Source of the DNA: Nitrospirota bacterium
GTDB taxonomy: Bacteria > Nitrospirota > Thermodesulfovibrionia > Thermodesulfovibrionales > Magnetobacteriaceae
Length of the DNA: 14,321 nucleotides
Assembly: GCA_015233485.1 (NCBI GenBank)
Contig: JADFXO010000066.1
Location: 1-14,321, forward strand
Direction of reading: 5' to 3'
The notes under the pieces were generated by a model. That model was not told where the DNA came from, made no database searches, and was given only the letters and a program-made list of their open reading frames with translations. Made by a program: the position numbers and the translations under genes. This document shows, piece by piece, positions 6,841 through 14,321 of the stretch; position 1 is the first letter of the stretch; each line of letters starts with the position of its first letter.

Positions 6841-6872
6841 TCTGTCATTCCTGCGAAAGCAACAATCCAGTC
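6841..6872. repeat. Third, degenerate copy of the 34-bp repeat
   Basis: TCTGTCATTCCTGCGAAAGC at 6841-6860 repeats the arm at 6198-6217 exactly. The following AACAATCCAGTC differs from the AGGAATCCAGTC of the perfect copies, which spoils the small internal palindrome. It stands alone, without an inverted partner, in the intergenic stretch between the CBM48 gene and the atp operon. Confidence 0.7.
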
Positions 6873-6998
6873 TTTTAATGACAGGCTTATTACATTTGAC
6901 CGCTTTTATTGCAATGGTCTGAACTTGATTATGGTCGTGCCCCTAATTCCATTATATCGGACTATCAAGCATTTTTTTGCGACCAGCGCAGATTTATC

Positions 6999-7028
6999 TT
7001 GACAAGCATTTTTTTATTGTGGTAGTGT
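6999..7028 (+). promoter_or_regulatory. Probable sigma-70 promoter of the atp operon
   Basis: A perfect -35 TTGACA lies at 6999-7004. The best -10 is TAGTGT at 7023-7028 with an 18-base spacer, a weak match. Transcription would start near 7035. The spacer contains a run of seven T. A 13-base direct repeat, CAAGCATTTTTTT, occurs at 6966-6978 and again at 7003-7015, overlapping the promoter, and might be a protein-binding site. The rest of the gene-free stretch 6696-7138 holds the promoter of the minus-strand gene, the degenerate repeat, the 7033-7055 hairpin and the possible leader peptide described separately. I see nothing else in it. Confidence 0.45.
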
Positions 7029-7032
7029 TACC

Positions 7033-7055
7033 CGTTCGGTGTTCATGGTCGAACG
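7033..7055 (+). promoter_or_regulatory. Inverted repeat in the atp leader
   Basis: CGTTCG at 7033-7038 and CGAACG at 7050-7055 form a six-base inverted repeat around an 11-base loop, at the predicted transcription start. It could be an operator or an RNA hairpin in the 5' untranslated leader. No regulator can be named. Confidence 0.3.
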
Positions 7056-7088
7056 AAATATGGGGTTGCATAAGAGGAGATTGTGGTT

Positions 7089-7145
7089 ATGCCGTTGGCT
7101 GTATGTGTTGAAGATGAGGCATTCGGGGCAGTGCGGTTATGGTAG
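7089..7145 (+). other. Possible 18-aa leader peptide overlapping the atpF' start
   Basis: An ATG at 7089, nine bases after GAGGAG, opens an 18-codon frame (MPLAVCVEDEAFGAVRLW) ending in TAG at 7143-7145. It overlaps the ATG of the b' gene at 7139, which itself has no good ribosome site. Ribosomes finishing this frame could re-initiate at b'. It may also be chance: the reading rests on spacing and overlap only. Confidence 0.22.
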
Positions 7146-7576
7146 AGTTTAGCGGCGTTTGGTTTGTTGTCCTCGTTGCCAATTTTTTAGTGTTGCTTGT
7201 GTTATTGAACTCAATCCTGTTTAAACCCCTGCTTGGGATGATTAAGCAGCGGCAACAGATAAGGAACGACTCCTTACATGAGGCTAAATCGCTCACCGAG
7301 AAAAAAGAAAAAGCGCTTCAGCAGCTTAAAAGCGAAATGGCGGCGGCGCAAATAAAGGCAAAAGAGATATACACAAAAATAAGACAGGAAGGCCTTGACA
7401 CGCAGCACGGGCTTGTAGCGAAGAGCCATGAAGAGGCCATGAAGAGACTCAACGGCGCCCTTGCGGAGATTTCTAAAGAGGTGGAAAAGACAACCGCCGC
7501 CCTTAAGGGCGATATAGAAGGATATGCGGATGAAATTGTCAGGAAACTTACACATGGATATGTCAAAAACAACTAG
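7139..7576 (+). CDS. atpF': F-type ATP synthase subunit b' (peripheral stalk)
   Basis: A 145-aa peripheral-stalk subunit. Residues ~5-27 form the single N-terminal membrane helix (FVVLVANFLVLLVLLNSILF), followed by KPLLGMIKQR, the usual membrane-exit motif of b-type subunits. The rest is a charged, Ala/Lys/Glu-rich helix (about 35-140) expected to make the right-handed coiled coil with b. With subunit b it forms the heterodimeric stalk that holds the F1 head against the rotor. It is the first gene of the atp block. The chosen ATG has little Shine-Dalgarno and may depend on the short frame ending at 7145. The family is clear from the helix layout and from the next gene, which is a second b-type subunit. 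Confidence 0.88.
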   Translation: MVEFSGVWFVVLVANFLVLLVLLNSILFKPLLGMIKQRQQIRNDSLHEAKSLTEKKEKALQQLKSEMAAAQIKAKEIYTKIRQEGLDTQHGLVAKSHEEAMKRLNGALAEISKEVEKTTAALKGDIEGYADEIVRKLTHGYVKNN

Positions 7577-8204
7577 GACATTTATCATTGCGACGATGGC
7601 GGTCATCCTTGTGACGGCGGCCTTTCATTTGGTGATTTTGGCGGTGCTTCCGGCCGGGTTGGCCCATGCTTCAGTGGCCTCGGAGGCCGCAGAGGAGGGC
7701 GCACAGCACGGGAGCCACTTGAAAGAGTGGTTTTGGCTTGTGGTGAATTTCCTTATTTTAGTCGGGGTTTTGGGGTTTTTCCTGAAAAAACCAATCGTTG
7801 AATATTTTAAACAAAGGACCGAGCTGCTTGAGAAGGCCCTGAGCGAGGCACGTGAGGCCAAGGTGCTTGCCGAGAAGGCGCTCAGTGAGATAGAACAGCA
7901 GCTGAGGCTCAAAGACGAAGAGATAAAAAAGATAATCGAAGAGGCAACCTCGGCGGCAGAGGCAGACCGTGAACGTCTCATCGCCGAAGGCAAGGACACC
8001 AGCGCCGCCATAGCACGGCTCACAGGGGAAAACATAGACTATGAGCTGAAAAAGGCCAGAGATCTGATAAGACAAAAGGCGGCGGAGGCGGCCGTAGAGC
8101 TGGCGGCGGATAAAATCAGGAAATCTATGAACGACGGCATAGCCGGTAAGCTCATAGGTGATTCAATCGTAAAAATAGGCCAGAAAATGGATGCGATAAA
8201 TTGA
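7554..8204 (+). CDS. atpF: F-type ATP synthase subunit b
   Basis: A 216-aa b subunit. It begins MDMSKTTRTF with a hydrophobic segment at ~10-31 that ends LPAGLAHAS and looks like a cleavable signal. A second hydrophobic helix follows (EWFWLVVNFLILVGVLGFFL, 58-77) and then KKPIVEYFKQR, the standard start of the stalk helix. Such an N-terminal extension is known in b subunits of delta-proteobacteria-like bacteria. Residues ~85-205 are a long charged helix that reaches F1 and binds delta. The ATG at 7554 is preferred over the in-frame ATG at 7524 because AGGA lies about eight bases before it and the shorter protein starts right at the signal. The gene overlaps b' by 23 nt, so coupling is likely. 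Confidence 0.88.
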   Translation: MDMSKTTRTFIIATMAVILVTAAFHLVILAVLPAGLAHASVASEAAEEGAQHGSHLKEWFWLVVNFLILVGVLGFFLKKPIVEYFKQRTELLEKALSEAREAKVLAEKALSEIEQQLRLKDEEIKKIIEEATSAAEADRERLIAEGKDTSAAIARLTGENIDYELKKARDLIRQKAAEAAVELAADKIRKSMNDGIAGKLIGDSIVKIGQKMDAIN

Positions 8205-8743
8205 AAATAAGCGGTAAATCGGCGGTAAGATACGCCAAATCACTATATGCCTCCGTGAGCATTGACAAGCTTGAGGCAGTCATAAATGATTTAACGGCCG
8301 TCAATCGGCTCGTGTGTGAGAAAAAACATATAACCGCCATCTTCATAAACCCATTCTTTAATGACGAGGACAGAATGAAGGTCTTGGAGGCTATTGCCGG
8401 TGGTCTCGCCCTTGAGGACATGACCAAAAGGTTCCTCACCAAACTTGTAAAATCGCGCGCGATAAAAGGCCTCTCACAAATTATAACAATACTGGCGGCC
8501 CTGTATCGGGACGGGATGAAAACGGCAAATGCCGTAGTGCTATCCCCCATAGCGCTAACAGGGCAACAGGCACAGGAGCTGAAAAAGGCACTGAGTTTAC
8601 GCCTGAACAGAGACGTAACCATAGACAACATAATAGACCCGACCCTAATCGGCGGAGTAATAGCCAAAGTGGGAAATTTGGTCATAGATAATAGTATAAA
8701 GGGCCAATTGAGGCTTTTAGCAGAAGTGCTCACAAAGGAGTGA
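8201..8743 (+). CDS. atpH: F-type ATP synthase subunit delta
   Basis: The 180-aa delta (OSCP) subunit connects the top of the alpha3beta3 head to the b/b' stalk. The N-terminal six-helix domain begins ISGKSAVRYAKSLY. The C-terminal domain has the typical RLNRDVTIDNIIDPTLIGGV and ends SIKGQLRLLAEVL. The length is normal. The start is a TTG at 8201 whose bases overlap the TGA of atpF by three, with no strong ribosome site, so it is read by coupling. There is no better ATG or GTG that keeps the conserved N-terminus. Confidence 0.93.
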   Translation: MKISGKSAVRYAKSLYASVSIDKLEAVINDLTAVNRLVCEKKHITAIFINPFFNDEDRMKVLEAIAGGLALEDMTKRFLTKLVKSRAIKGLSQIITILAALYRDGMKTANAVVLSPIALTGQQAQELKKALSLRLNRDVTIDNIIDPTLIGGVIAKVGNLVIDNSIKGQLRLLAEVLTKE

Positions 8744-8747
8744 AGTA

Positions 8748-10274
8748 ATGGAAATGAAGGTGGAAATAAAGTCCGAAGAAATATGTGATCTGATCAAAAA
8801 GGGTATTCACGGTTTCGATGAGAAGATAGACGTAAGCGAAATCGGTACGGTTTTGAGCGTAGGCGATGGAATAGCAAAGATATACGGCCTTGATAACGCA
8901 ATGTCAGGCGAGCTGCTGGAATTTCCCAACAACATCGTCGGGATGGCTCTGAACCTTGAGGAGGACGCCGTCGGTGCAGTTTTGTTCGGTGAGTCCGAGC
9001 TTATCAGAGAGAAGGATATTGTCAAACGTACCGGAAGGATTATGGAAGTCCCCGTTGGAGAGGCCCTGCTTGGCAGGGTAGTAAACGCAATCGGTATGCC
9101 GATAGACGGTAAGGGACCGATAAATACGCCGCACAGCAGAAAGGTTGACATTATCGCCCCCGGCATTGTTGACAGGCAGCCGGTAAGCGAACCGCTGCAG
9201 ACCGGTCTGAAGGCCATAGACAGCATGGTTCCTATCGGCAGGGGGCAAAGAGAATTAATAATCGGTGACCGCCAGACGGGAAAGACCGCCGTAGGTATCG
9301 ATGCCATAATAAATCAAAAGGGCGGCGATGTGTTTTGCATATACGTAGCCGTAGGACAAAAACTCTCAAACGTGGTGCGCGTGGTAAAGACACTTGAAGA
9401 ACACGGTGCAATGGCCCATACAATAGTGGTCTGCACGTCGGCTAGTGAACCTGCCCCGCTTCAGTATCTTGCCCCATACACAGGCTGCGCTATGGGAGAG
9501 TTTTTCAGGGACTCAGGCAAACACGCCCTCATTGTATATGACGATTTGAGTAAACAAGCGGTAGCGTACAGGCAGCTGTCCCTCCTGCTCAGGCGTCCCC
9601 CCGGACGTGAGGCATATCCTGGAGACGTGTTTTTCCTTCACTCAAGACTGCTTGAGAGGGCGTCCAAGATGTCAAAGGAAAAAGGGGGAGGCTCATTGAC
9701 TGCCCTTCCAATTATTGAAACACAGGCAGGCGATGTCTCCGCATATATACCCACAAATGTTATATCAATAACCGATGGCCAGATATATCTTGAGCCTGAT
9801 TTGTTTTACGCGGGGATAAGGCCGGCCATAAACGTGGGGCTTTCGGTAAGCCGTGTCGGAAGCGCCGCCCAGACAAAGGCCATGAAACAAGTCGCCGGTA
9901 CGCTGCGCTTAAGCCTTGCCCAGTTCAGAGAGCTTGCCGCGTTCGCGCAGTTTGGCACTGATCTGGATAAATCCACGCTGGCCATGATCTCACGCGGCAA
10001 GCGTATGGTGGAGGTGCTCAAACAATCACAGTATGTGCCAATGTCGATTGCCGAGCAGGTGCTTGTCCTGTACACGGGAAGCGAGGGGTTTCTTGATGAT
10101 CTGCCAGTTGAAAAGGTGGTAGAGTTTGAGAAGGGCCTGTTGGCGTTTGCAAGGGCAAAAAAGGCCGATCTCCTTAAGGAGATCACTGACAAAAAGGCCC
10201 TTGACGATGAATTGAAGAAAAAGCTGTCCGCGGCTGTAAGCGAATATAAAGTCGTGTTTGCGAAAGCGATATAA
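8748..10274 (+). CDS. atpA: F-type ATP synthase subunit alpha
   Basis: The 508-aa alpha subunit carries the non-catalytic nucleotide site of F1. The N-terminal beta-barrel includes IGTVLSVGDGIAKIYGL at 32-48. Walker A is GDRQTGKT at 173-180 and Walker B is LIVYDDLSK at 261-269. The RRPPGREAYPGD stretch covers 282-293. The arginine finger that completes the beta active site is Arg369 in SVSRVGSAAQ. Length and motifs are all standard, with nothing missing. AAGGAG lies seven bases before the ATG at 8748, the first strong ribosome site inside the operon, which fits the need for three copies per complex. Only four bases separate it from atpH. Confidence 0.98.
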   Translation: MEMKVEIKSEEICDLIKKGIHGFDEKIDVSEIGTVLSVGDGIAKIYGLDNAMSGELLEFPNNIVGMALNLEEDAVGAVLFGESELIREKDIVKRTGRIMEVPVGEALLGRVVNAIGMPIDGKGPINTPHSRKVDIIAPGIVDRQPVSEPLQTGLKAIDSMVPIGRGQRELIIGDRQTGKTAVGIDAIINQKGGDVFCIYVAVGQKLSNVVRVVKTLEEHGAMAHTIVVCTSASEPAPLQYLAPYTGCAMGEFFRDSGKHALIVYDDLSKQAVAYRQLSLLLRRPPGREAYPGDVFFLHSRLLERASKMSKEKGGGSLTALPIIETQAGDVSAYIPTNVISITDGQIYLEPDLFYAGIRPAINVGLSVSRVGSAAQTKAMKQVAGTLRLSLAQFRELAAFAQFGTDLDKSTLAMISRGKRMVEVLKQSQYVPMSIAEQVLVLYTGSEGFLDDLPVEKVVEFEKGLLAFARAKKADLLKEITDKKALDDELKKKLSAAVSEYKVVFAKAI

Positions 10275-11147
10275 ATGCCGAGCTTAAGAGACATAAGAAC
10301 CCGTATAACGTCGGTTACTAACACCGGCAAAATAACCAGGGCCATGCAGATGATATCTGCGGCCAAGCTGAGGAAGGCCCAAAGCTCTATGCTTGCGGCC
10401 CGTCCGTACTCCAATAAAATCTTCGAGTTGCTCTCTCATATGTCTTCGGCCGTCGATAGGGAGGCCTATCCGCTATTGAATCTGAGGGAGAGAAAAGTCG
10501 TGGAGATGATTGTGTTGACCTCAGACAAGGGTCTCTGTGGGGCGTTTAACACAAACGTACTGAAAGAGACAGCTAAGGTGATGCGAGAACTGAAAGGCAA
10601 GGGAATTCAATTGTCCATAGTGGCCGTGGGTAAAAAGGCCAGGGACTATTTCCATCGCTTTGGGGTGCCCGTCAGAAAGACATACATAGACTTCTATAAG
10701 ACTGTTAAATACGAAGACATAAGGGAAATTGCCACTGAGATAATCGACAGCTATGCCAATGAATCGATAGACGAGCTTATTGTAGTGTATAATGAATTTA
10801 ATACGGTGATGTTGCAAACGCCGAAAATGGCCAGGTTGCTGCCTATTGAACCGCAATCCACCGGGGTCGCGGATGACGGCATTTTGGATAAATTTATATT
10901 TGAGCCTTCAGAGGCCGAAATACTAAACGCCTTATTACCGAAATACGTGGAGAACCAGTTGTATAGGGCGATATTAGAGTCTCGTGTCTCGGAGGAGGCA
11001 GCCAGAATGATAGCCATGGAAAATGCTAATAAAAATACGAAGGAACTTCTGGAAAAACTTACACTCCAGTACAATAAGGCCAGACAGGCGACGATTACCA
11101 CAGAGTTGATGGACATCGTAGGCGGCGCTGAGGCACTGAGCCAATGA
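10275..11147 (+). CDS. atpG: F-type ATP synthase subunit gamma
   Basis: The 290-aa gamma subunit is the central rotor shaft of F1. The N-terminal helix carries the conserved MPSLRDIRTRITSVTNTGKI and then TRAMQMISAAKLRKAQ. The Rossmann-like middle contains LTSDKGLCGAFNTNV (around 77-91). The C-terminal helix holds the typical ESRVSEEAARMIAMENANKN and then LQYNKARQATITTELMDIVGGAEAL. The ATG follows the atpA stop codon directly, without a gap and without a clear ribosome site, so translation is coupled. The length is normal. Confidence 0.97.
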   Translation: MPSLRDIRTRITSVTNTGKITRAMQMISAAKLRKAQSSMLAARPYSNKIFELLSHMSSAVDREAYPLLNLRERKVVEMIVLTSDKGLCGAFNTNVLKETAKVMRELKGKGIQLSIVAVGKKARDYFHRFGVPVRKTYIDFYKTVKYEDIREIATEIIDSYANESIDELIVVYNEFNTVMLQTPKMARLLPIEPQSTGVADDGILDKFIFEPSEAEILNALLPKYVENQLYRAILESRVSEEAARMIAMENANKNTKELLEKLTLQYNKARQATITTELMDIVGGAEALSQ

Positions 11148-11183
11148 CAGATAAAACAATACTGACAGAGGAGGTCTAAATAA

Positions 11184-12599
11184 ATGAAGACAGGGAAAGT
11201 TGCGCAGGTAATAGGAGCGGTCGTTGACGTTGCCTTTGAAGGAGATCTCCCTGCGATATTAAATGCCCTAAAAATAGAAACCCCCGGTGACCCCGCAAAC
11301 AACATGCCACCGATAAGGCTGACCCTTGAGATAGCCTCACATATCGGAGATGGCATGGTGAGGACAATCGCCATGACATCTACTGACGGCCTCGTCAGGG
11401 GTATGTCCGTAGTCGATACCGGCAAGCCTATATCCATACCAGTAGGCAACGAAACTCTTGGCAGGATAATGAACGTCATCGGCGAGCCAAGCGACAATAA
11501 AGGTCCGATAAAAACGGCTGAGCATTGGTCAATTCACAGGGAGGCCCCGTCGTTTGTTGAGCAGGAGCCGACTACGCAGGTCTTTGAGACCGGCGTTAAG
11601 GTATTCGACCTGATGATCCCATTCGTAAGGGGCGGGAAGATTGGTATGTTTGGCGGCGCTGGAGTTGGCAAGACGGTTGTCATAATGGAGATGATCAACA
11701 ATATCGCTATGGTGCATGGCGGTGTGTCCGTGTTTGCCGGCGTTGGTGAAAGGACAAGGGAAGGAAACGACCTCTACAATGAGATGTGCGACTCAGGGGT
11801 TATTAACAAGGCCGCCCTCATATACGGCCAGATGAACGAACCCCCAGGCGCGAGGCTCCGAGTGGCGCTGACAGCCCTCACGACATCAGAGTATTTCAGA
11901 GAGCAGGGACAAGACGTGCTCCTGTTCATAGACAATATATTCAGGTTTACGCTTGCAGGCTCTGAGGTATCAGCCCTCCTTGGAAGAATGCCGTCTGCCG
12001 TTGGCTACCAGCCAAACCTTGCCACTGACATGGGCGAACTGCAAGAGCGAATCACGACGACAAAGAAGGGTTCGATTACGTCCATGCAGGCCATCTATGT
12101 GCCTGCTGATGACCTTACAGACCCGGCCGTTGCCACGGCCTTTACACATCTGGACGCCACCGTCGTTCTATCAAGAAAGATATCTGAACTTGGTATATAT
12201 CCGGCCGTTGACCCTCTGGATTCTACATCAAGAATCCTGAACCCGTTAATAATCGGCGATGAGCACTACAACACGTCGAGAAAGGTGCAGATGGTGCTGC
12301 AGAGATACAAAGAACTAATGGACATCATTGCCATATTGGGAATGGAGGAACTCTCCGAGGACGATAAAATAACCGTCGCGCGGGCGCGTAAGGTTCAGCG
12401 CTTTCTGAGTCAGCCGTTTCATGTTGCCGAGAAATTCACCGGTATGCAGGGCAAGTATGTCAAACTTGCGGACACGATAAAGGGATTTAACGCCATAGCG
12501 GATGGTAAATACGACGATATGCCGGAGCAGGCCTTCTACATGGTAGGCACAATCGAAGAGGCCGAAGAAAAAGCCAGAACACTTGGCTGGCAGCGATAG
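11184..12599 (+). CDS. atpD: F-type ATP synthase subunit beta
   Basis: The 471-aa catalytic subunit. Walker A is GGAGVGKT at 157-164, the catalytic glutamate is Glu189 in VGERTREGNDLY, and Walker B is LLFID at 246-250. The family signature PAVDPLDSTS is at 340-349. The DELSEED loop appears in the variant form EELSEDD (388-394), the site where the rotor and the epsilon tail act in other species. All catalytic residues are present. AGGAGGT at 11169-11175 stands eight bases before the ATG, a strong ribosome site as expected for a three-copy subunit. The 36-base spacer to atpG is the longest gap in the operon. Confidence 0.98.
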   Translation: MKTGKVAQVIGAVVDVAFEGDLPAILNALKIETPGDPANNMPPIRLTLEIASHIGDGMVRTIAMTSTDGLVRGMSVVDTGKPISIPVGNETLGRIMNVIGEPSDNKGPIKTAEHWSIHREAPSFVEQEPTTQVFETGVKVFDLMIPFVRGGKIGMFGGAGVGKTVVIMEMINNIAMVHGGVSVFAGVGERTREGNDLYNEMCDSGVINKAALIYGQMNEPPGARLRVALTALTTSEYFREQGQDVLLFIDNIFRFTLAGSEVSALLGRMPSAVGYQPNLATDMGELQERITTTKKGSITSMQAIYVPADDLTDPAVATAFTHLDATVVLSRKISELGIYPAVDPLDSTSRILNPLIIGDEHYNTSRKVQMVLQRYKELMDIIAILGMEELSEDDKITVARARKVQRFLSQPFHVAEKFTGMQGKYVKLADTIKGFNAIADGKYDDMPEQAFYMVGTIEEAEEKARTLGWQR

Positions 12600-12614
12600 A
12601 GAAGGGGACTTATT

Positions 12615-12878
12615 TTGGCCGAGAAACTCACGCTTGAGATAATAACCCCCGAAGGGTTTACGTTCACAGAGACCGTGGATGAACTCACTGCCCCGGGTAC
12701 GCTGGGGGAGTTCGGGGTCTTGCCCGGGCACACTGGTTTTATTACCACATTGGACAGCGGCCTGATAACGTACAAAATCAATAACGCAGTAAAAACAATT
12801 TACGTAAAAGACGCCTATTGCCAGGTCATTAACGACCACGTATTGGTACTGGCCGATAGCGCCGAAATAAAAGAGTAG
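12615..12878 (+). CDS. atpC: F-type ATP synthase subunit epsilon, short form without C-terminal helices
   Basis: This 87-aa protein matches the N-terminal beta-sandwich of epsilon: LTLEIITPEGFTF at 5-17, TAPGTLGEFGVLPGHTGFIT at about 26-45, and the last strand HVLVLADSAEI. It joins gamma to the c-ring. Most bacterial epsilon subunits have about 130-140 residues, with two C-terminal helices that can inhibit ATP hydrolysis. Here the frame stops with TAG at the end of the sandwich. The ~30 bases before the next gene do not encode the missing part in any frame, so this is a true short form and not a frameshift. The start is TTG at 12615 with AAGGGGA six bases upstream. Short epsilon proteins of this size are known, for example in green sulfur bacteria. 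Confidence 0.93.
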   Translation: MAEKLTLEIITPEGFTFTETVDELTAPGTLGEFGVLPGHTGFITTLDSGLITYKINNAVKTIYVKDAYCQVINDHVLVLADSAEIKE

Positions 12879-12909
12879 GGGTTTTATTCGCATAGATAAG
12901 CCGGAGCCA

Positions 12910-14151
12910 GTGACGTCAGAGCATATGGCATCAGGGATGTCGGTGCCGGAGCTATTGGCGCCCGCCGGCACGATGGAAAAACTTAGGGCTGCCCTGCACT
13001 ACGGTGCGGATGCCGTTTATCTGGGACTTACCGGTTTCAGCCTTCGCGCGAAGGCCGGGAATTTCACTTCCGCCACCCTCAGAGACGCCTTAGCCGTCGT
13101 TCACGAGGCCGGTAAAAAGGCATATCTAACTATAAACATATTCCCGCACAACAGCGACATTGCCCCGATTGAAAGACACATCACAGAGCTTAAAGAGTTA
13201 ACACCTGATGCCGTCCCGGATGCGGTCATTATTTCTGACATCGGCGTATTCGATATGATAAGGACACTCATCCCTGACATTCCCATACACGTCAGCACGC
13301 AGGCAAATATAACGAACTATCGTGCGGCCCGCATGTGGGAGCACCTTGGCGCAAAGAGGCTCGTCCTTTCACGAGAATTAACAATTGACGAGATAAGACA
13401 AATCAGGGACGCCGTTACGATAGAGCTTGAGTGTTTCGTCCACGGCTCTATATGTATATCGTATTCGGGAAGGTGTTATCTGAGCAGTTTTCTGGCAAAT
13501 CGCGGGGCAAATAAGGGGTTATGTACTAATTCCTGCAGGTGGAGCTATCAGTTGATGGAAGAAAAACGCCCGGGTGAGTATATGCCGGTCTATGAAAACA
13601 GCAGGGGGGCGTATATTTTAAGCCCGCGCGACCTTTGCATGGTAGATTATCTCGATAAACTGGCCGGAGCGGGTGTTGACAGCTTTAAAATCGAAGGCAG
13701 GACAAAAGGTGTAAACTATGTATCAGGCATCACAAAGATATACAGAGAGGCAATAGACGCCCTCGCAACGGCGCCCTATAAAATAAATAACACATGGCGC
13801 AAGGAGCTTGAGATGTTTTCAAACCGGGGATTTACGACGGGCATGTACCTTGGCAGGCACCCTGACGCAGATTACAGCTATGACGAAACACACGCGGCAA
13901 CCGATTACGTTATCGCGGGAGTTGTCAAGGCCGTCTCAAGCCGCGGCGCAACTGTGCTGCTCAAAGGCAATTTAGCCGTCGGCGACGAGATTGTCTTTCT
14001 CTCATCGTCAACACACAATGGCTCATTTATAATTAAAGAACTTAAGGACGCGGAAGGAGAGCCAATAGCCGCCGCCCGCAACGAAGACATCATACTTATG
14101 GAAGTCCCCGACGGTGTGAAGAAAAACGACGTTGTTCGACGGCGCGTTTGA
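12910..14151 (+). CDS. U32 family protein, TrhP/YrrO-like (tRNA hydroxylation; 'peptidase U32')
   Basis: A 413-aa protein of the U32 family, once annotated as collagenase-like peptidases. Characterised members hydroxylate RNA: TrhP makes 5-hydroxyuridine in tRNA and RlhA modifies 23S rRNA, both needing Fe-S and prephenate. The start PELLAPAGTMEKLRAALHYG and GADAVYLG are family hallmarks. The U32 signature runs from Glu174 through ECFVHGSIC and GRCYLS (to 192). Cys182, Cys189, Cys205 and Cys209 are candidates for cluster ligands. SFKIEGRTKG lies at 258-267, and the C-terminal part is the usual beta-barrel (VLLKGNLAVGDEI). Size and layout fit TrhP/YrrO better than RlhA. The start is unsure: GTG 12910 has a close CGGAG, while ATG 12925 or 12937 would also keep the conserved core. 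It follows atpC by 31 bases and may be read through from the atp operon. Confidence 0.88.
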   Translation: MTSEHMASGMSVPELLAPAGTMEKLRAALHYGADAVYLGLTGFSLRAKAGNFTSATLRDALAVVHEAGKKAYLTINIFPHNSDIAPIERHITELKELTPDAVPDAVIISDIGVFDMIRTLIPDIPIHVSTQANITNYRAARMWEHLGAKRLVLSRELTIDEIRQIRDAVTIELECFVHGSICISYSGRCYLSSFLANRGANKGLCTNSCRWSYQLMEEKRPGEYMPVYENSRGAYILSPRDLCMVDYLDKLAGAGVDSFKIEGRTKGVNYVSGITKIYREAIDALATAPYKINNTWRKELEMFSNRGFTTGMYLGRHPDADYSYDETHAATDYVIAGVVKAVSSRGATVLLKGNLAVGDEIVFLSSSTHNGSFIIKELKDAEGEPIAAARNEDIILMEVPDGVKKNDVVRRRV

Positions 14152-14238
14152 TAAAAAATACCATGGCAAATGCATTAGAAAATTACTATAGAAAGTTCCT
14201 CTTCTGGATTCTGTAATGCTACCCAAAAGTCAAGACGG

Positions 14239-14321
14239 GAGTGTCAAGTTATTTGTGTAAACCCCATTTTTGATAGGTGGTATTTTTGTCTTATTTTTTT
14301 AACAGTTCTCATTTTATCGTA
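14239..14321. mobile_element. Possible insertion-sequence terminus (IS256-like), cut by the window edge
   Basis: GAGTGTCAAGTTATTTGTGT followed by AAACCCC at 14239-14265 resembles, from memory, the ends of IS256/mutator-type elements, which often carry a TTTACACAAA motif next to a GTGTC terminus. No transposase frame is visible before the window ends. The stretch 14152-14238 after the U32 gene shows no gene and no convincing terminator hairpin. Confidence 0.28.

Noticed and set aside
6195..6872. CRISPR array from the repeated CCTGCGAAAGCAGG units
   Set aside because: There are only three copies with irregular spacing and inverted orientation, and no cas genes.
6899..6920. GACC...GGTC inverted repeat as a terminator
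   Set aside because: The stem is only four to five base pairs, with no T-run.
7524..7553. Longer N-terminus of subunit b starting at ATG 7524
   Set aside because: It would add ten polar residues ahead of the signal-like helix and has no ribosome site; AGGA is placed for ATG 7554.
8152..8733. Long antisense frames inside the atp genes (for example 8152-8733, 9806-10414, 10751-11497)
   Set aside because: They mirror strongly conserved ATP synthase genes, have Ser/Arg-rich shadow composition and no ribosome sites.
12876..12909. Frameshift or read-through restoring the epsilon C-terminal domain
   Set aside because: Only about 30 bases lie before the next gene, and none of the frames encodes an epsilon-like helix.

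Overview
The window looks like chromosomal DNA of a Gram-negative bacterium. The main reason is a seven-gene ATP synthase block (b', b, delta, alpha, gamma, beta, epsilon) without atpI, atpB or atpE. That split layout, with both b and b', is familiar from Desulfobacterota and Nitrospirota-like lineages. This placement is an inference from gene order, and no marker gene here fixes the species.

Left half, minus strand (about 6040 down to 1): a tightly packed operon starts behind a good sigma-54-type -24/-12 site at 6024-6039. It encodes an ABC_sub_bind-type periplasmic binding protein, a membrane permease, an ATPase that overlaps the permease by 4 nt, an AT-rich two-TM protein of unknown function, a 39-codon peptide (GTG start, strong Shine-Dalgarno), and a 540-aa B12-binding radical SAM enzyme with an N-terminal PqqD-like domain. 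The short peptide is not obvious from long-ORF calling. It carries a Y-x-x-P-x-I motif near its N-terminus and is separated from the radical SAM gene by a hairpin plus T-tract. Together these look like a RiPP precursor, an attenuator, and a maturase with a fused leader-binding domain. This is the most interesting part of the window. At the extreme left edge there are remnants of another reading frame, perhaps frameshifted.

Middle (about 5980-7138): a low-gene stretch. It holds a truncated glycogen branching enzyme-like N-terminal domain (CBM48) whose 3' end runs into a 151-bp element with perfect 34-bp inverted repeats, a third degenerate copy of that repeat, a good sigma-70 promoter for the truncated gene, and the likely promoter and leader of the atp operon.

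Right half, plus strand (7139-14151): atpF'-atpF-atpH-atpA-atpG-atpD-atpC encode the F1 sector and both peripheral-stalk b subunits. The genes are adjacent or overlapping with probable translational coupling. Epsilon is only 87 aa and lacks the usual C-terminal helical domain. A U32-family (TrhP/YrrO-like) RNA hydroxylation protein follows directly. The last ~80 bp resemble an insertion-sequence terminus running off the window.
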